DNA from: Chionis minor
Taxonomy: Eukaryota > Chordata > Aves > Charadriiformes > Chionididae
NCBI GenBank assembly: GCA_013398295.1
Contig: VZSF01002067.1
Span: forward strand, 371,016 to 435,015
Length of the DNA: 64,000 bases
Direction: 5' to 3'
The translations under genes were made by a program, and so were the position numbers. This document shows, piece by piece, positions 40,959 through 53,310 of this stretch. The notes under the pieces are model-generated. The model was not told where the DNA came from, did no database searches, and saw nothing but the letters and a program-made list of their open reading frames with translations. Numbering within the stretch: the stretch's first letter is position 1; every line of letters begins with the position of its first letter.

Positions 40959-41900
40959 TTTTTATCCGTCATCTTGGAGCCTGGATGAGCCCGGTTTTCT
41001 GAAGAACATCCAAGCAAGGAGATGAGCATGAGCAGTGCAATAGCTGATTCAGTGAACCAGCTACAAGCTCGTTCTCCTGCCAAATAATGGGATGGGAGGA
41101 TTACAAGGGCAGCAGCAGAGTATCTTAATTTCCTCCTCCTTTCCCTAGTAACGCACTAAGCACAATTCCAGTCTGTCTTGTGCCAGTTGCTGCAAGCGGG
41201 AGTGAGCTGGTCCCCGCTCACCAAGCAGCTCCTGAAGCACTGGGATCTGCTGGCTCTGGGGGTTTTTCTCCTTTGTGGAATTGAGCCAGACTGATGATGT
41301 TCCCGTAATGGAAGAGCTGGTTTTCGGGGAATTTTAAATGAGAATTATTAAATGCTTAGCACTTATTATCTACAAAAGCCCTACTTTGAGGAGCAAGTTC
41401 GTTATTATAAAGGGAGGCTGAGGATAAGAGCAGAGCTATGTCGTGCAAGTAGTTGTGCTGTGGCTTAGGAGACAAGCTTGTACCTTTATAAAGGCTTTGT
41501 ACAGTAGCTTTATATAGCCCATGGAAGTTTAGTGTGGAAGAAGCAGAGGAGGGGGCTTATATATGTGGCTTATTATCAAGTGCTTCATCCACACCATTAA
41601 TTATTATAGCTGCTTTATTGTTCTCCGTACGTGGTGCAAGGCACAGGCTTGCACGAGTACTCCCACATGTTGCCCTCTGGAAAATGGGAGAGCTACAGTT
41701 GTTAACTGCAGCATTAAGTTGTTTCAGTCATTATTAAGTTATATGGGGTTTAATGTGAAAGACCTTTTTTTTCTATTATCTCCTCCCAGTTTGCAATGGT
41801 TGTAGGTGAGCTGGCACAAAGCACTGCGTGTTTTTACTTGTTTGTCTCAATCCTGTTCACGTACTGAGCAAAGTCACCCTTCACCACTTTCACATGCCGA

Positions 41901-41908
41901 TGACGTCA
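41901..41908. promoter_or_regulatory. Palindromic CRE core
   Basis: A perfect TGACGTCA, the consensus CREB/ATF dimer site, lies deep in UBTD2 intron 2. Only the motif is visible; occupancy is unknown, and one 8-mer in 64 kb can occur by chance. Confidence 0.3.
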
Positions 41909-44900
41909 GTACACTTTTTTTTTTCTTATAAGATCTTGTGTTTCCCAGCTGTGACCTGGAACCAGCAACTAATAAAGATGAAGAGATAGTTCAGCTTTTC
42001 TGCCTCAGTCATTGCTCTCTAGGAATTGCTGTACTGTAGGACCCAGAAGAAGACCCACTTGTTTTGTGATGCTCGTAATGAGTTTCAGGCATAGTGACCT
42101 ATATTGGATTCAAACCAATAGTCAAGAGGTGAGAGCTCTACTATTGCCAATTTATTCAGCAATCCAGGCTCAACTTGGGCTAGGAATGGAGTTTTTCAGT
42201 AAGAAAAACAAATGAACCAGCTGTTCCTTGGGCAAATGTGTTATACACAGACACTTAAGCTCCTTAAATTAGCTGGTCTCATTGCAATGCTAGATTTTGT
42301 TTTGTGTCATCTTCATTTTTCTTCCTGCAGCAAGTCTGCCTGGGGGAAGGGAAGAAGAGATGGAAATCTGCTCAGTTTTTAAGCGTTTGAGCAATCCTCC
42401 TCAAAACTGCTCAAAATCTTAATGAAATAGAAGGCACATCGTGAACAGAAAACAAGAAATTTGCTGCTTTTTCTGAAGAGAATGGTATGCAGCTTTAAAG
42501 AAGTGCCAAAATGCCATTGAAATACATTAAAACTTTTTATGGCTTTGGATGAATGTGGTCACGTATGCCTGATTTCAAGAATTTCTGCGAAAGTTTACCT
42601 TTGTGTTGTTTAAGTCTCTTAAATTGATAGTCCTTTCATGTGCAAAGGGACAAATGAGTCGCAGACTCTGAACTGCTTGGGGGTGGAAGCAGTACCTTGA
42701 CCAGTCCTTTTTTGGTGTTTTCCCTTACCAATCCAGAGGAATATCTCCATCCTAATAATCTCAGTAAAACAAAAGTTTTCTGGCGTGCAGGGCAATTAAT
42801 TTCAAAATGTTCCAATTCTATATGCTTGATGATCACAGCTGCTTCTTTTTCCACCCAAAACTCTCAAGCTGTCTCGTACCTGGATAACAACAACAGCTCT
42901 GCCTCACAGCTTCTTCCAGAATTCCCCAGTCTCCAACCTCCAACCTTTTGAAATATTAATCTCATCCGCTGTGGTTCTAGCATTGTATCTTCTGTTCTGT
43001 CTGACTTGAATCAAGCCCATAAAGTTAACTCCATAACTGTGTTGCAGCATCTGTACTGGATGACTTTAGGACTTGCGTGACAGTGTAAGTCTTTAACGGG
43101 GAAATTCTCAGTAATGAATCAGTCAATGAGATCCTCAAAGCACTCCTTAGGTTATGTGCCACGGCATCTTAATTCTGAATGATAGAAAGTTGGAGAGGAT
43201 TAGGGTTTGGGTGGGTGGGTTGGCGTGTTGGTTGGTTCCGTCATTGGCTTTGCTCAACGGCAGGTCTTCATGTTGCTCCCAGGCTGGTCTGTGTCCGAGT
43301 TTATTATCATGTCAACATCTAGAGGAGTATTTAAATACACAAAGAATACTCAAGTATACAAAGTATTGATAAGCTTAATTTGTCCTCTCCTCAATATTGT
43401 TGTAAGATCTTTTTATAATGTCTTTCCAGCACTGTACAGAATCCTCCACCTAAATGTGCCTTGCTGCTGCTTTCTTCCTGAAATGTTCTATGATCCATCA
43501 GGGAAAATTCAAAGTACTGACTCATGGGCTAAGCTTTGGCATCTGAACCTGGTCTGGTTGCCTGATGCCGCGTCCAGCTGCAGCATCTGGGGCAGGAAGG
43601 GGAAACAAGGGAAGGGGAAATCTGTCCAAGCAGGGCTGTGGGAGGGCTGTCCTCATGTGGCTCCGAGCACCCTGCTCGCCAGTGGAGCCCGGTGCTGGCC
43701 AGGGAGGGCACGGGGCTGCCTGCCTGAACTGTGAAACCTCTGTTTGTGTGGCTTTTTCCTTCTCTGGTTTAAGGGAGGCTGCATCCTTCCTATGCCGTAA
43801 CTGGCTGGTGAGGACCCTTGTTGCCTAGGTAACACGGAAATCTAAAAAAAAAAATAAAAATTTCTTTTTTGTCTGTGTTTTCTCATAAAAGCTTGACATT
43901 TTTTTAGTGCCGCCTTTTAGTGCCTGCCCCTTCCCGCTGAATAACTTTTGTGGCCCAAGCTGATGTATCTTGCAGGAAGGATCAGAAACACGGGTTTCCA
44001 TTATAGCAGCAAAATTACGAAGGGTTTTGTAGTTGGGATGTTTAATTTCCTACGTGTTTTGCACTGCGTAAGGGACACTGCAGCGAGTGCCTCGGTGAAG
44101 AGCTGCCATCTGGCTGGTGAGATAGGCCTTGCCGTGGTGGCTGCGGGTAATTCAACCACTTTCTCTCTTCCTCTCTGATAACTTGCGTTTGCCTGAGTCG
44201 CTTAAAATAGCTCCACGCTCGCTGTGCCTTTGGTTAATGCATTCAGTCATCATTTCGTTTTTCAACCCCAACCAGTGCGACATCCCTTCACGCTCTGCCT
44301 TTGAGTTTGTGGCCACTTGTTATGTCTTGAAGGTCACAGCAGAGCCTGACCCTCTCCAAAGAGGCAAAGCTTCGTGAAGCCCAGTGGGAACTGGAATTAG
44401 CTGGCTTAAGAGGACCGGGCTGTGTGTGCACTGCTCCATGTCTCTTTGGAGGTGAGGGCCAACTCCTGATCACCTTGGAGCTCTGGCTTGGCCTCCAGCA
44501 GGCACAGTGTGCCGGTAAGGAGGCGGTGCTGTCGTAAAGTCTCTCCTGCTTGCAATAGTCGTCTCCTGTGCTTTAATCAATATATCCTTTCTTGAAAGCC
44601 ATTGAGTGGTAGGTAATAGGACTTGGAGAGCTTAGGGATGTTTTTACCAGTACAAGCGGAAAACCGGTGAGGTTTACGGTAACTTGGTATTATGTTAACA
44701 ATTTGTCATAAACCGTTCCTCAGCCTGGGATGGGACTGTGCAGTTTTTATTGGCAAGAGGCTTCCTCCACTGTGTCTTTTTTTTTTCCACCTCCTTTAAA
44801 AGACAGACCTCCAAGTTAGGTGCTGTTTCAGAGGATTTTTTTGATATTGCTTATCTGATAATGATTAAGCAATCCAGTGTTTATAGTATATGCTTTGACC

Positions 44901-46400
44901 TTGATGTTAGTTCAGCTGGGCAAGGATATAAATGATGAAGAAATTCCTCAGCAAGCTTACCCCATTGTATTTAAAGTTAACTCTTTGATATGCTATTCTA
45001 AAATAGGAGCTTTTAAAGAAAGGTACAAGTTTAGCTGCTCTGGCTAATTTAAAGACGGTTGAAGTTTGGATTTTTCTTTTTTTTTCTTTTCTTTTTTTAG
45101 CAGCAAACTACATCTATTTGTTTCTGTGGTCTGTGCTCCAGAATTTAATACTGTGACATTTACTAAATCGATCAGGCGTGCAGAATGAAATGAACATTGT
45201 AAACCAAAACTGAATTATAGGAACTTCAGGGCTTAGTCTGTAAATCACAGACAAACTACCATGAAAGGTATGGATCCAATACAGTTTTGATGAAAGCCAG
45301 TTTACTCTGACACCTGTAAATGATACAAGACTGTAATGAGTGGTATAACTATTTTTTTCTGGATTTCCTTTTCTTGTTTTGTTTTCTCAAATCTCCAGGC
45401 GTAGCAGCCTTGGTGCTACCTGTACAAATAGAAAAGCCTCCAAAAGCAGCTGCACCTAAACCACGGATCTTTTAGCCAAAGATTTCCTGTGTGTGTTTTC
45501 ATCAACACAAATTATCCTTTAAAAGAGGGGGGCTTCTGTCTAAAACAAAGAAGTCCAGCAGAAGATGCTGCTGTCACACTGGGCTGAGTGACGCAGTGTA
45601 TCCCCAAGTTATAGTTTCATATTGCAGTAATTTTGCTGATCAGACAGCAAAGTTTAAGACAACTCACTGTCAGCATGAAAAAACCTCCAACTAAAAAAAA
45701 AACACCACCCCTAGTTTCTAACAAGGAGCAGTTGTGTGTTGTGTGCAGAGCTGCCGAGTCAAACAGTTTTTTAAATATTCTTTAGCTCAAGGACTTGGCT
45801 CCTCTTCAAACATTTTCAACTACAAAAGGATGGGTAATCTCGCAAGCGAATGTGCCCCCTCTAGGGGCAAAAATGTGGAAATTTGTTATAGCAGGTAAAT
45901 TCAAAACGGGAGAAGCATTTGCTTGGAGTGTGAATTTCAGGGGTTTTTTAACCACAGTGGGAAGGGATTTCTGCTGTGATCTAGGATGCAGCTTCCTCAG
46001 CATCTCAGTTTCCTGGCTCACTGCAAGAGGTGATGTGTGCTGCGTGCAGCAGGGCTCTGCTCTCAGCCTGCTCTTACTTCAGCTCTTAAAATGTCATGAA
46101 AAATGCTCTGCCAGTTTGCCAGGGTAATTCTTGAAATACCTTTATAAAGCGCATCTCATACTGCGAAAAATTCAGCTTGTATTTGTTGCTTCAGTAAGCG
46201 TTACAATTCTTGAGCGTTGTACCATTTCGGTAGGAAGAAACGCCGTACACAAGGCAGCACGCCGCTGCCTGGTCGTCTTTAACACGAACGCCCAGATTAT
46301 CCCGAGGAACCTCTGACGAGTCTGGGGAAATAAAATCACTCCTGAAACTTCAGGGCTTTGATTATGGGAGTTACAGATGCTGTGCAAATGTGAAGTGTGT

Positions 46401-46420
46401 GCTGGGTGTTGCTGGGTGTT
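46401..46420. repeat. 10-bp tandem duplication
   Basis: Two exact copies of GCTGGGTGTT in tandem, followed by a partial third (GCTGTG). Confidence 0.8.
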
Positions 46421-47052
46421 GCTGTGCCGGCAGTGACACCACACTCCGTACAGAGCCACAGAGTGGTCTGACGTGGGTGGTCCTGTTTGTTTGTTCTGGC
46501 AGCAATCACTAAAATGAGTCCTATATGAAACCCTTTGAGCAATTTTTGAACATCTGAGAAGTTACTAAATCTTTCTTTCACAGTGGTCTTTGGCCTTCGG
46601 TCTTTGCCATTTTGGCTTTTCAGAGCTTGGGTTCAGGATCGTGTAATTCATCCAAGTAGCATTTTCTGGGTGCCTGTGTGCCCTGAACCTCAGGCCGTGC
46701 TGCTGGTGAAATATCCCTCTTTTAAATGACACATGGGGAGAACATCCTTTTCCCTCATCTCTTCCTTCCTGCTGCCTTTGAAGTTTATTCTGGTTTATCT
46801 GGAGGAAGGGGTGCATTTGGCTTTTAGGGGGTACTTCTAAGTCAAACCCAAGTTTCCGTATGAAAACAAGGTGAGACAATTTTAATGAGAACTTCAGATT
46901 TTTTGTATCAATCCTGTAAAGCCTGAATTCAGACCTCTTTGCTCAGATGGTTTAACAGTGGGATCAGCGCTTCTGAGCATGACTGCTTCAATGTTAAATG
47001 TGCAGTGCATTCATACTGATTTTTGTTTTTTTCCCCCTCTTATCTCCCAAAG

Positions 47053-47450
47053 GTGCTCTTACAGAGTGTTATGATGAACTGGGCAACCGGTACCAGCTTC
47101 CCGTCTACTGCCTTGCCCCACCTATCAACATGATAGAGGAGAAGGGCGACCTGGAGACTCTGGATATTCCTGATCCCCCACCCAATTCAGGGCACGAATG
47201 CCAGCTTCGTTTGCGCCTGTCCACAGGCAAAGACCTCAAACTCATGGTCCGCAGCATGGACACGGTGTACCACATGAAGAGGCGGCTGCACGTGGTGGAG
47301 GGAGTGGAGCCGGGCAGCCAGCGCTGGTTCTTCTCGGGCAGGCCGCTGGCAGACAAAATGAAACTGGAGGAGCTGAAAATCCCAAAGGACTACGTGGTGC
47401 AAGTCATCGTGAGCCAGCCCTTAGCAAATCCCACCCCAGTGGAAAACTGA
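47053..47450 (+). CDS. UBTD2: UBTD2 terminal coding exon (ubiquitin-like domain)
   Basis: The acceptor CTCCCAAAG|GT joins exon 2 in phase 1, regenerating a Gly codon, and 131 codons follow before TGA at 47448-47450. The first part ([20 protein letters not shown]) completes the N-terminal domain. A Pro-rich linker ([10 protein letters not shown]) precedes the ubiquitin-like beta-grasp fold, from about [14 protein letters not shown] to VVQVIVSQP, with the conserved core RWFFSGRPL. The C-terminus ends PTPVEN and lacks a Gly-Gly, so it is a built-in ubiquitin-like domain and not a conjugated modifier. With about 23 residues expected from exon 1 the protein would be close to 234 residues, the usual family length. 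The exon is GC-rich relative to its introns. It is intact and probably under strong constraint. Confidence 0.97.
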
Positions 47451-49277
47451 TTTCTGCTTGTTTATTGATTCTTCTTTCCTCCGTCTCTGTCATGGGGTTT
47501 GCTTTCACTGCCCTCTCTTCTTTCGGTTTGTCCTGCTAATGGATTGGTTCCAAGAAATGACCAGCAAAAATTCCATCTGTGATGGAGATCTGCAAAAACA
47601 ACACATAAAAATGTAAACTGGCCCTTGGGGTTTGCCTGATCTCATATTTAACACAACAGCAAGCAGCACAGGGCAAGGGCAAAGGAAGGAGCAGGAAGGG
47701 AAAAGGGAGAGGATATACAAGGAAGGAGGGAAGAGACTGTAGTTTACTTAATACAAAAAATGTAATGATTCTTAAAACTGTAGGTGGTGTTGTGATCTGT
47801 GGAGCCAGAGCAACAGAAAGCACTTTTATTTAAGGAATTAAAAAAAAATTAATCAATTTATAAAATTTCGTATCAGCACCACATACAGTTCGTGCAAGAA
47901 TTGCAGCTGCTCTGGCTCGGTCCCGCGCTGCGTGTTCACGGGGATCCTTTCTGGTTTCACCCCATTCCCGTGCTTTGCCCAGGCACCGCTGAGTCACAGC
48001 CGGCCCCGGGCAGCGGAGCTGGGCAGGGGGCTCGGTCTCCGTCCCACTCGGGCAGCTCCTGGCGAAGCTCAGACCAAGCAATTGTACATTCCAAGATGGC
48101 AACGCAGTCCTGTGCCATTGCTGGCTCCCGAGCTGGGAACGCCGCCCGCCGGAGCCTTAGGCAATAACTTAGTCAATGTAGACTCTCATGTACTGTACTG
48201 TAAACTTACTTGCTATGAGACTGACTTAGCCTGAAGTTTACTGGCTCACTGGCACCTGCGTATGTGCCTGCCGAATTACTGTATATCACTCGGATCGTTA
48301 AACCAAGTTTTTATAGGCTGGCTAAGGCGAGTGATGCGCTGGTCTGCGCTCAAGCGTTAGGTGCGTCACCTTTGCCAAATGGCACTGGTGTTACAGGGCC
48401 AGGTTAAACTGCAGTTACACCCAGACGCAACGGATTGCGACTTCCCCTGCTCGCTTTCTAGAGGGCACAAAGCATGGAAAATGGTAAGGAGGACACGACA
48501 GCACACGGTTTTCAGCTTTTTGTGTGTGCTGTTTGAAGCTGCAGCCAGTCTTTAGCCCTGGTGACTCTCCAGCCAGGACAACTGGAGGTATCCTCGCCGA
48601 CGCGCAGCCGTGGCCCAGAGCGTGACGGTGATGTTTCACAGCTAGTGCTTTCCCTTCAGAATGTAAAAGGAGCCCTTTTGGCAAATGACAAATCCTTTTG
48701 TAGTCTCAAAAACCTGAATCAGAGCATATTTTGGGGCAGGGGGGCGGAATCTAATTGCTTGTTCCCTCAGTTAGCGATGGTCTCTGTGTTCCTTTGGCTG
48801 CTCTGCACCCCTGCCTGGTGATGCCTTTGGTTGAGATCAAATGCCCTGTTCCTTTTGAACGTGACTGCTAGTTTGCTTGGGTTTTTTCAGCCATCATTGA
48901 AATGACTTCACTTCTTCCAAAGTCAGATGTGCTATTCAGGTATGAATAGCGTATTTTTCTTGGTTTCTGTCTTCCCTCTCTGAATCAACAGTCTAAAGCT
49001 ACAGTTGTCCCAGCTCTTTCTTGTCTGCTAGTGAAACTAGTGGGTTACACTGGCGATCTTGTTGCTTTTGCTCCTTCATTAGTTCCATTAAACTCAGTTT
49101 CTTGGACTTCAAGGGCTTCAAGTTCTTGCTCCATGAGCATCAGCGTAGAGCCAGAACGAGCAGAGGTCGTTTGTACAACATCACAAGTCTTTCCCAGCAG
49201 GTGGAAGCAGGCGCAGAATTTACATTGATGGTTGGAAAACAGATCCACATTTTATATGCATTTCCCACCCTACCCCA

Positions 49278-49283
49278 AATAAA
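49278..49283 (+). terminator. UBTD2: Candidate proximal polyadenylation signal of UBTD2
   Basis: Canonical AATAAA followed by TTTCTTTTTGGTTCCTGTGTTGTATT, a U/GU-rich element at suitable distance. It would give a 3' UTR of about 1.85 kb. Use is inferred. Confidence 0.4.
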
Positions 49284-50454
49284 TATCACTTTCTTTTTGG
49301 TTCCTGTGTTGTATTAAGCCTGTGGTTTTATGACAGCTCCTTTAGCCCCGATTTGGTACAGGCTGACTGAAGTGCAGTGGCAGGGCTGTGTAAAGGAAAA
49401 TTAGTTCCCTGTTCTCATAAACACCAAAGTGACTTGGTTTTCTTTTTTTTCTTTTTAAAGATTAAATCAAAGCTGATAAATACTAATCTATAACAGAAGT
49501 TTTCTATTGTGAAGTTTTTTTAAGACAAATGTCATTTACTATTCTGGGTTTTTGCAGCCAGATCTTTTGCATTCCAGAGGGGGAAAAAAGAAATATTTGA
49601 TACATAAACAACTAAAAAAATCTCTTGGCTTTTCACTGGGCTTTTCATGCCAGGAGGACACTACTTGTCTCATAAGGCATAACTTACGTCTCTGTATAGA
49701 TGGTGTTTATGATGCCATGTCCCTGCAGTCCCTTCTGGAAGGGGGGAAATCGCAATAGACTAAGGAGGAGCAAACCGAGGTGACAGTTCTGTAACTGTGA
49801 ACACTAGAACACTACTTTTTTTTTTTTGTAGGATACGTTAATGTGGATTTTTTTTTTTTTCTTTTTCTGTTTTCATTCAGGCAATTGTCACCATGTAATG
49901 TTTTTGAGACTACAGCATGCAGGGGCTGGGAGAGCTCCTTCTTTCCCTTTCCACCCTCTTAGTTGGAAAAGGTTCAGTTTTATTATGCCATAATAGATGA
50001 CCGTGTTTTATACTAATTGCTTTTATGTCAGGGAGCAAGGTGATGATCTGAAGCCCATGTTGTGAATAGGACAGAGAATTGCTTCATGAAGATATTTTTT
50101 CTCTAAGAGCCTTCCCCCCTCCTGTCCCTTAATCACATATCTGAAACTGAAGAAATCCAATGGTAAAATGCTTTTATAGGTGAAAGTAAAGACTTTTCAG
50201 CCTCTTCTGTATAAAATGACAGATGTGCTAAGCACATACCCTGCTGGAAAGAAATCTTAAAAGACTTGTATTGGGAAAGAATTCTAAGTTTCAAAATATA
50301 GATATATATTAAAAAAATACCAGTAATGAAGGTATACAGCATGTTGACTAACATATCCTATGTGTATAACTAGAGGTTGCAATATACGTTGAGAGAACAG
50401 TCATTTCTGTTTCTGAAATGCCTTGTCTTTCTCCTACGAGATGGTCTTCAGTTC

Positions 50455-50712
50455 AAATGCCGATGCGGGAGACCAGGCTGGGGCTCCTGTGGGACTCCCG
50501 CGGTTCCCGGGGCAGAGCCGGGCCCCCCGTGTGCCTGGAGGAGGGAAGGAGGGAAGAAGGGAGAGAAGGCTCGTTGGATTGCGGAGCAGAGTAGGTATGG
50601 CTGAGGCCAGACTAACAACGTACCAAAGCGCTGTCTAGCTGGGAGCCCCAGTGAGGAGGCAGGACCGGCGCAGGTCCGCGCGGCTGACACCGGCGGCTGC
50701 TCGCAGGGGGGA
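50455..50712. other. Small CpG-island-like block within or after the UBTD2 3' UTR
   Basis: About 260 bases, clearly GC-rich, with roughly 19 CpG dinucleotides by hand count, an internal purine tract of GGAGGGAAGGAGGGAAG type, and AT-rich flanks. No coding exon or repeat is recognised. It may be an orphan CpG island, an antisense promoter or just GC-rich UTR. Confidence 0.5.
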
Positions 50713-51973
50713 TGATAGAAGCACACTGGGCTGCGTGTCTTTATTTTGCAGCGTGGGTGAACGTTGAGCCTTGAGGCTCTCCACTGGGCTGGGCTTTGGC
50801 ATGCCCGCTGCTGTGCTGCCCTGCGCTCTCTTGGGAGAACTGGAAGGATGCAACAGGGTTGTTTGTTTTTTTTTTTTAATGCACACAGCCATGAACTGCA
50901 ATGCCAAGTACAGACAAGTGAGGAATAATAGGATTTAATTTTTTTATTTGTTAGACCGTTCAGCCCTTTGTGTCATTCCTGATTAGCTCTTGCAATGAAC
51001 CAGTAGATGAGCTCTGGCTACAGCCAGTCGATAACACTTTTTAACCATGTTAGTGACAGGTCTGTTTGACGTGATTCAAATTTTTATACGCTTTATTGTT
51101 GTTTCTGCCTGACCCAGAAGTAACGGCCTAGTGAAAGTCCACACTCCTGAACAGCTTGAAGGGCAGAGGGGCATGAACACGTGTAGTCTGCTGGGGCGAG
51201 GGAGCTCCAGGAAAGCTGCAGGTGCTGTAGGTACGTTGCTCAGTGCGCTACAGAAGGTCGTCTTCCACAACCAAGTGACAGCTGCTCCTTCAGAGCATCC
51301 AGCTCCTGACGGTTTCACTGACTACCTTGGCTCTTTGTGCATCGCAGTTGATTGGTGTCCCCTGCAGAAAACACAGCTTGGAATAGCTGCGCTGCGAGAA
51401 CTTGTTCAGAGTTTTCTGAAAGCCTTTGCTTCTCTGGATCTGGGAAATATTTTTGAAAACTAAATGATGGGAGTCAGCAGCGTTGTATGTTGGGTTTTTT
51501 AATAGACCCCTAATGCTAGAAGTAGTAGTAACCAACAAAAAACCACTCACCCCAGGAGCAACCAAATAAAACCCGGCTCCTCTTTGCCTTTCACAGAAAG
51601 TTCCAAAGTTGCTTTCGGGAGGAGGGGAAGGAGGGGTTCACTGGAGCGACAAGGCAACACATGGCAATGTGCATAACCTTGGTAAAGCAGATGGACGGTT
51701 GATAAAATATCGCTGTAGTATGACGTGCTTCTGCATATATATCCGTTGTTAGTAAATAATGTAAAAACTTCTGAAAAAATATTAAAAAAAAACTCTCTTA
51801 GTTTGTTACAATGGTGGGATGCTTTTAGCCATGGAGTTTTGAAAGCATTTTAGCCGTGTAAGTGTTGACGAATTGAATGCTGTACGTTTCTCCATTTCTG
51901 TCTTCTTTAGAAGCGTAAGTGGTAGTTACATTTCTGACTTGATCTATATTTTACAAACTCTTTTCTATGTCAC

Positions 51974-51981
51974 TGTAAATA
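51974..51981 (+). promoter_or_regulatory. Pumilio-type RNA element
   Basis: TGTAAATA matches the consensus TGTANATA bound by Pumilio proteins in 3' UTR RNA. It lies in the sense strand of the inferred long UBTD2 3' UTR. Motif only. Confidence 0.35.
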
Positions 51982-52260
51982 CATCCAAGACCCTGCACCT
52001 TATGCAGAGAATGTTTACATTTTACAAAAAAAAAAAAAAAAGGTTTTTGTTGGCTTTTTCACTGCACTGCTCATATCCTGTTACGTTGAAATGAAAGTAG
52101 CCTCTGTTAGGAAAAGGGGCTTTTTTTTCTTTGCCCTTCACCACTTCCCCTGTAATTCTGACTCCCTCCTGGATGATGGCTGGCAGCTCTTGGACAGCTT
52201 GCGCTCTTCTAGAGTAGGGTGTAGAGGTATTTGAGAAAGGTGTTTTTGAAAACTTGCTTT

Positions 52261-52319
52261 GGGTGGGGGGGGAGGGGTGAGCTTCATACGCTCTACAACT
52301 TTCTTGGTGGGGGGGGGGG
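52261..52319 (+). other. G-quadruplex-prone tract
   Basis: GGG-T-G8-A-GGGG at 52261-52277 satisfies a four-run G-quadruplex pattern, and an 11-G run follows at 52309-52319. G-rich on the UBTD2 sense strand, so the RNA could fold. The inner runs may also be variable homopolymers. Confidence 0.55.
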
Positions 52320-53285
52320 AAATCTACTTCAAACCTATTAGATGTCGGTGACCTGCCTTGCGAGTTAACTCATCTAGGAAGCCTTTGAGTTAAACTTTGC
52401 AGCAACCGTGCTTCTGTCTTCTTCCAAAGAAGATGAATGTCCTGCTCTTATGTCTGCAGCTACAAACACTTCTGTTGGTTAATGACTGTATATACAAGTC
52501 TGCCTGCTTTAAGACTTTTCATAAAGTGTTTTTGATTGCTCTGTTCTGCAAATGGCTCTCCTCTTCCATATTTCATCCGCTTAGATACCCCGTAGCCACG
52601 TGTGTGTTGCTCTTGTTCATAGGAGATGGAGCTCTCCTTCCAAGGGAGTTACATGCCACTGAGCCTACAAAAGTTAAATAGTTGGAGATGTTTTAACCAG
52701 CGGGCTTCTTACCATGGACTTTGAGACTTTTAACAAATGTGTCCACTGGACTCTCTGTGAAGAAGCATGTTCCTGCCCTCCAAGCAGGACCACTTGTTTG
52801 GGTATTTATCCAGTAGAACTCTGTATTTGTATATTTTACAGATGAAGACCATTTGATCAGAGCCATGGGGCAAATAGAGAACTTAAAATCTTGACTCCTG
52901 CCTTAAAACTTTTAGTTCATCCCGAGCTCCAAAAATTCTGCACCTGCTCGTTTCCAAATCCCTTTTTTCTTTAGGAAATTTGAATCCAGTCAAAGACTGG
53001 AGACAATGTAAGGAAATTAAAAACAAAATAAATTTTAGCTGACGGCTTTATTAAAATAACCAACTGGTCTCGTATTAAAAACCCTATTTGTGCCTCTCTT
53101 AAGTCCAGGGAATGTTTAAAAAGCAGAGGTGGCTTTTGAGCAATGACTGAAATGACTGCAGTAGCTGGCAATTTGTAAGACACTTGCTTTCATATGCTCT
53201 GAGCAAGAGACTTCGGTTTGTGTCCTCTCTGCCTCATGGTAATGGCTTTCAAAGATGGCTGGTACCATCAAATTTGTACTTCTTG

Positions 53286-53291
53286 AATAAA
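53286..53291 (+). terminator. UBTD2: Candidate distal polyadenylation signal of UBTD2
   Basis: AATAAA followed by TTTTTGTATGCCG and TTTGTTTTGTGTGTG, an arrangement typical of a strong cleavage site. It would define a 3' UTR of about 5.9 kb. Inferred from context only. Confidence 0.45.
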
Positions 53292-53310
53292 TATCTTCAT
53301 TTTTATGGTA

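Larger units (their letters stand above)
40959..47052 (+). other. UBTD2: UBTD2 intron 2, 3' part
   Basis: No exon recognised. Contains a full palindromic CRE core TGACGTCA (41901-41908), a tandem 10-bp duplication (46401-46420) and homopolymer runs. It ends with the pyrimidine tract and AG acceptor (CCCCCTCTTATCTCCCAAAG) of the terminal UBTD2 exon. A 175-codon open frame at 43207-43734 has no recognisable domain. Confidence 0.65.
47451..53310 (+). other. UBTD2: UBTD2 3' untranslated region (extent inferred)
   Basis: Sequence after the UBTD2 stop has no recognisable coding content. The 3' end is inferred: AATAAA at 53286-53291 is followed within about 50 bases by a GT-rich tract (TTTGTTTTGTGTGTGCC), a good distal cleavage context. 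An earlier AATAAA at 49278-49283 with a T/GT-rich downstream tract is a plausible short isoform. Inside the region are two GC/CpG-rich patches (about 47925-48150 and 50455-50712), a Pumilio-type TGTAAATA (51974-51981), an A16 run (52026-52041) and G-rich tracts near 52.3 kb. The A-run could cause internal priming in cDNA data. Confidence 0.5.

Noticed and set aside
43207..43734. 175-codon plus-strand open frame in UBTD2 intron 2
   Set aside because: Composition is irregular, the first half AT-derived and the second half GC-derived low-complexity; no domain or splice context recognised.
23046..47450. Assignment to paralogue UBTD1
   Set aside because: Residues distinctive for UBTD2 ([23 protein letters not shown], ending PTPVEN) are present and the neighbouring EFCAB9 fits the UBTD2 locus.
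52026..52041. A16 run as a possible retrogene poly-A tail
   Set aside because: No intronless gene copy precedes it and no target duplication is visible; more likely an internal A-run in the UTR.
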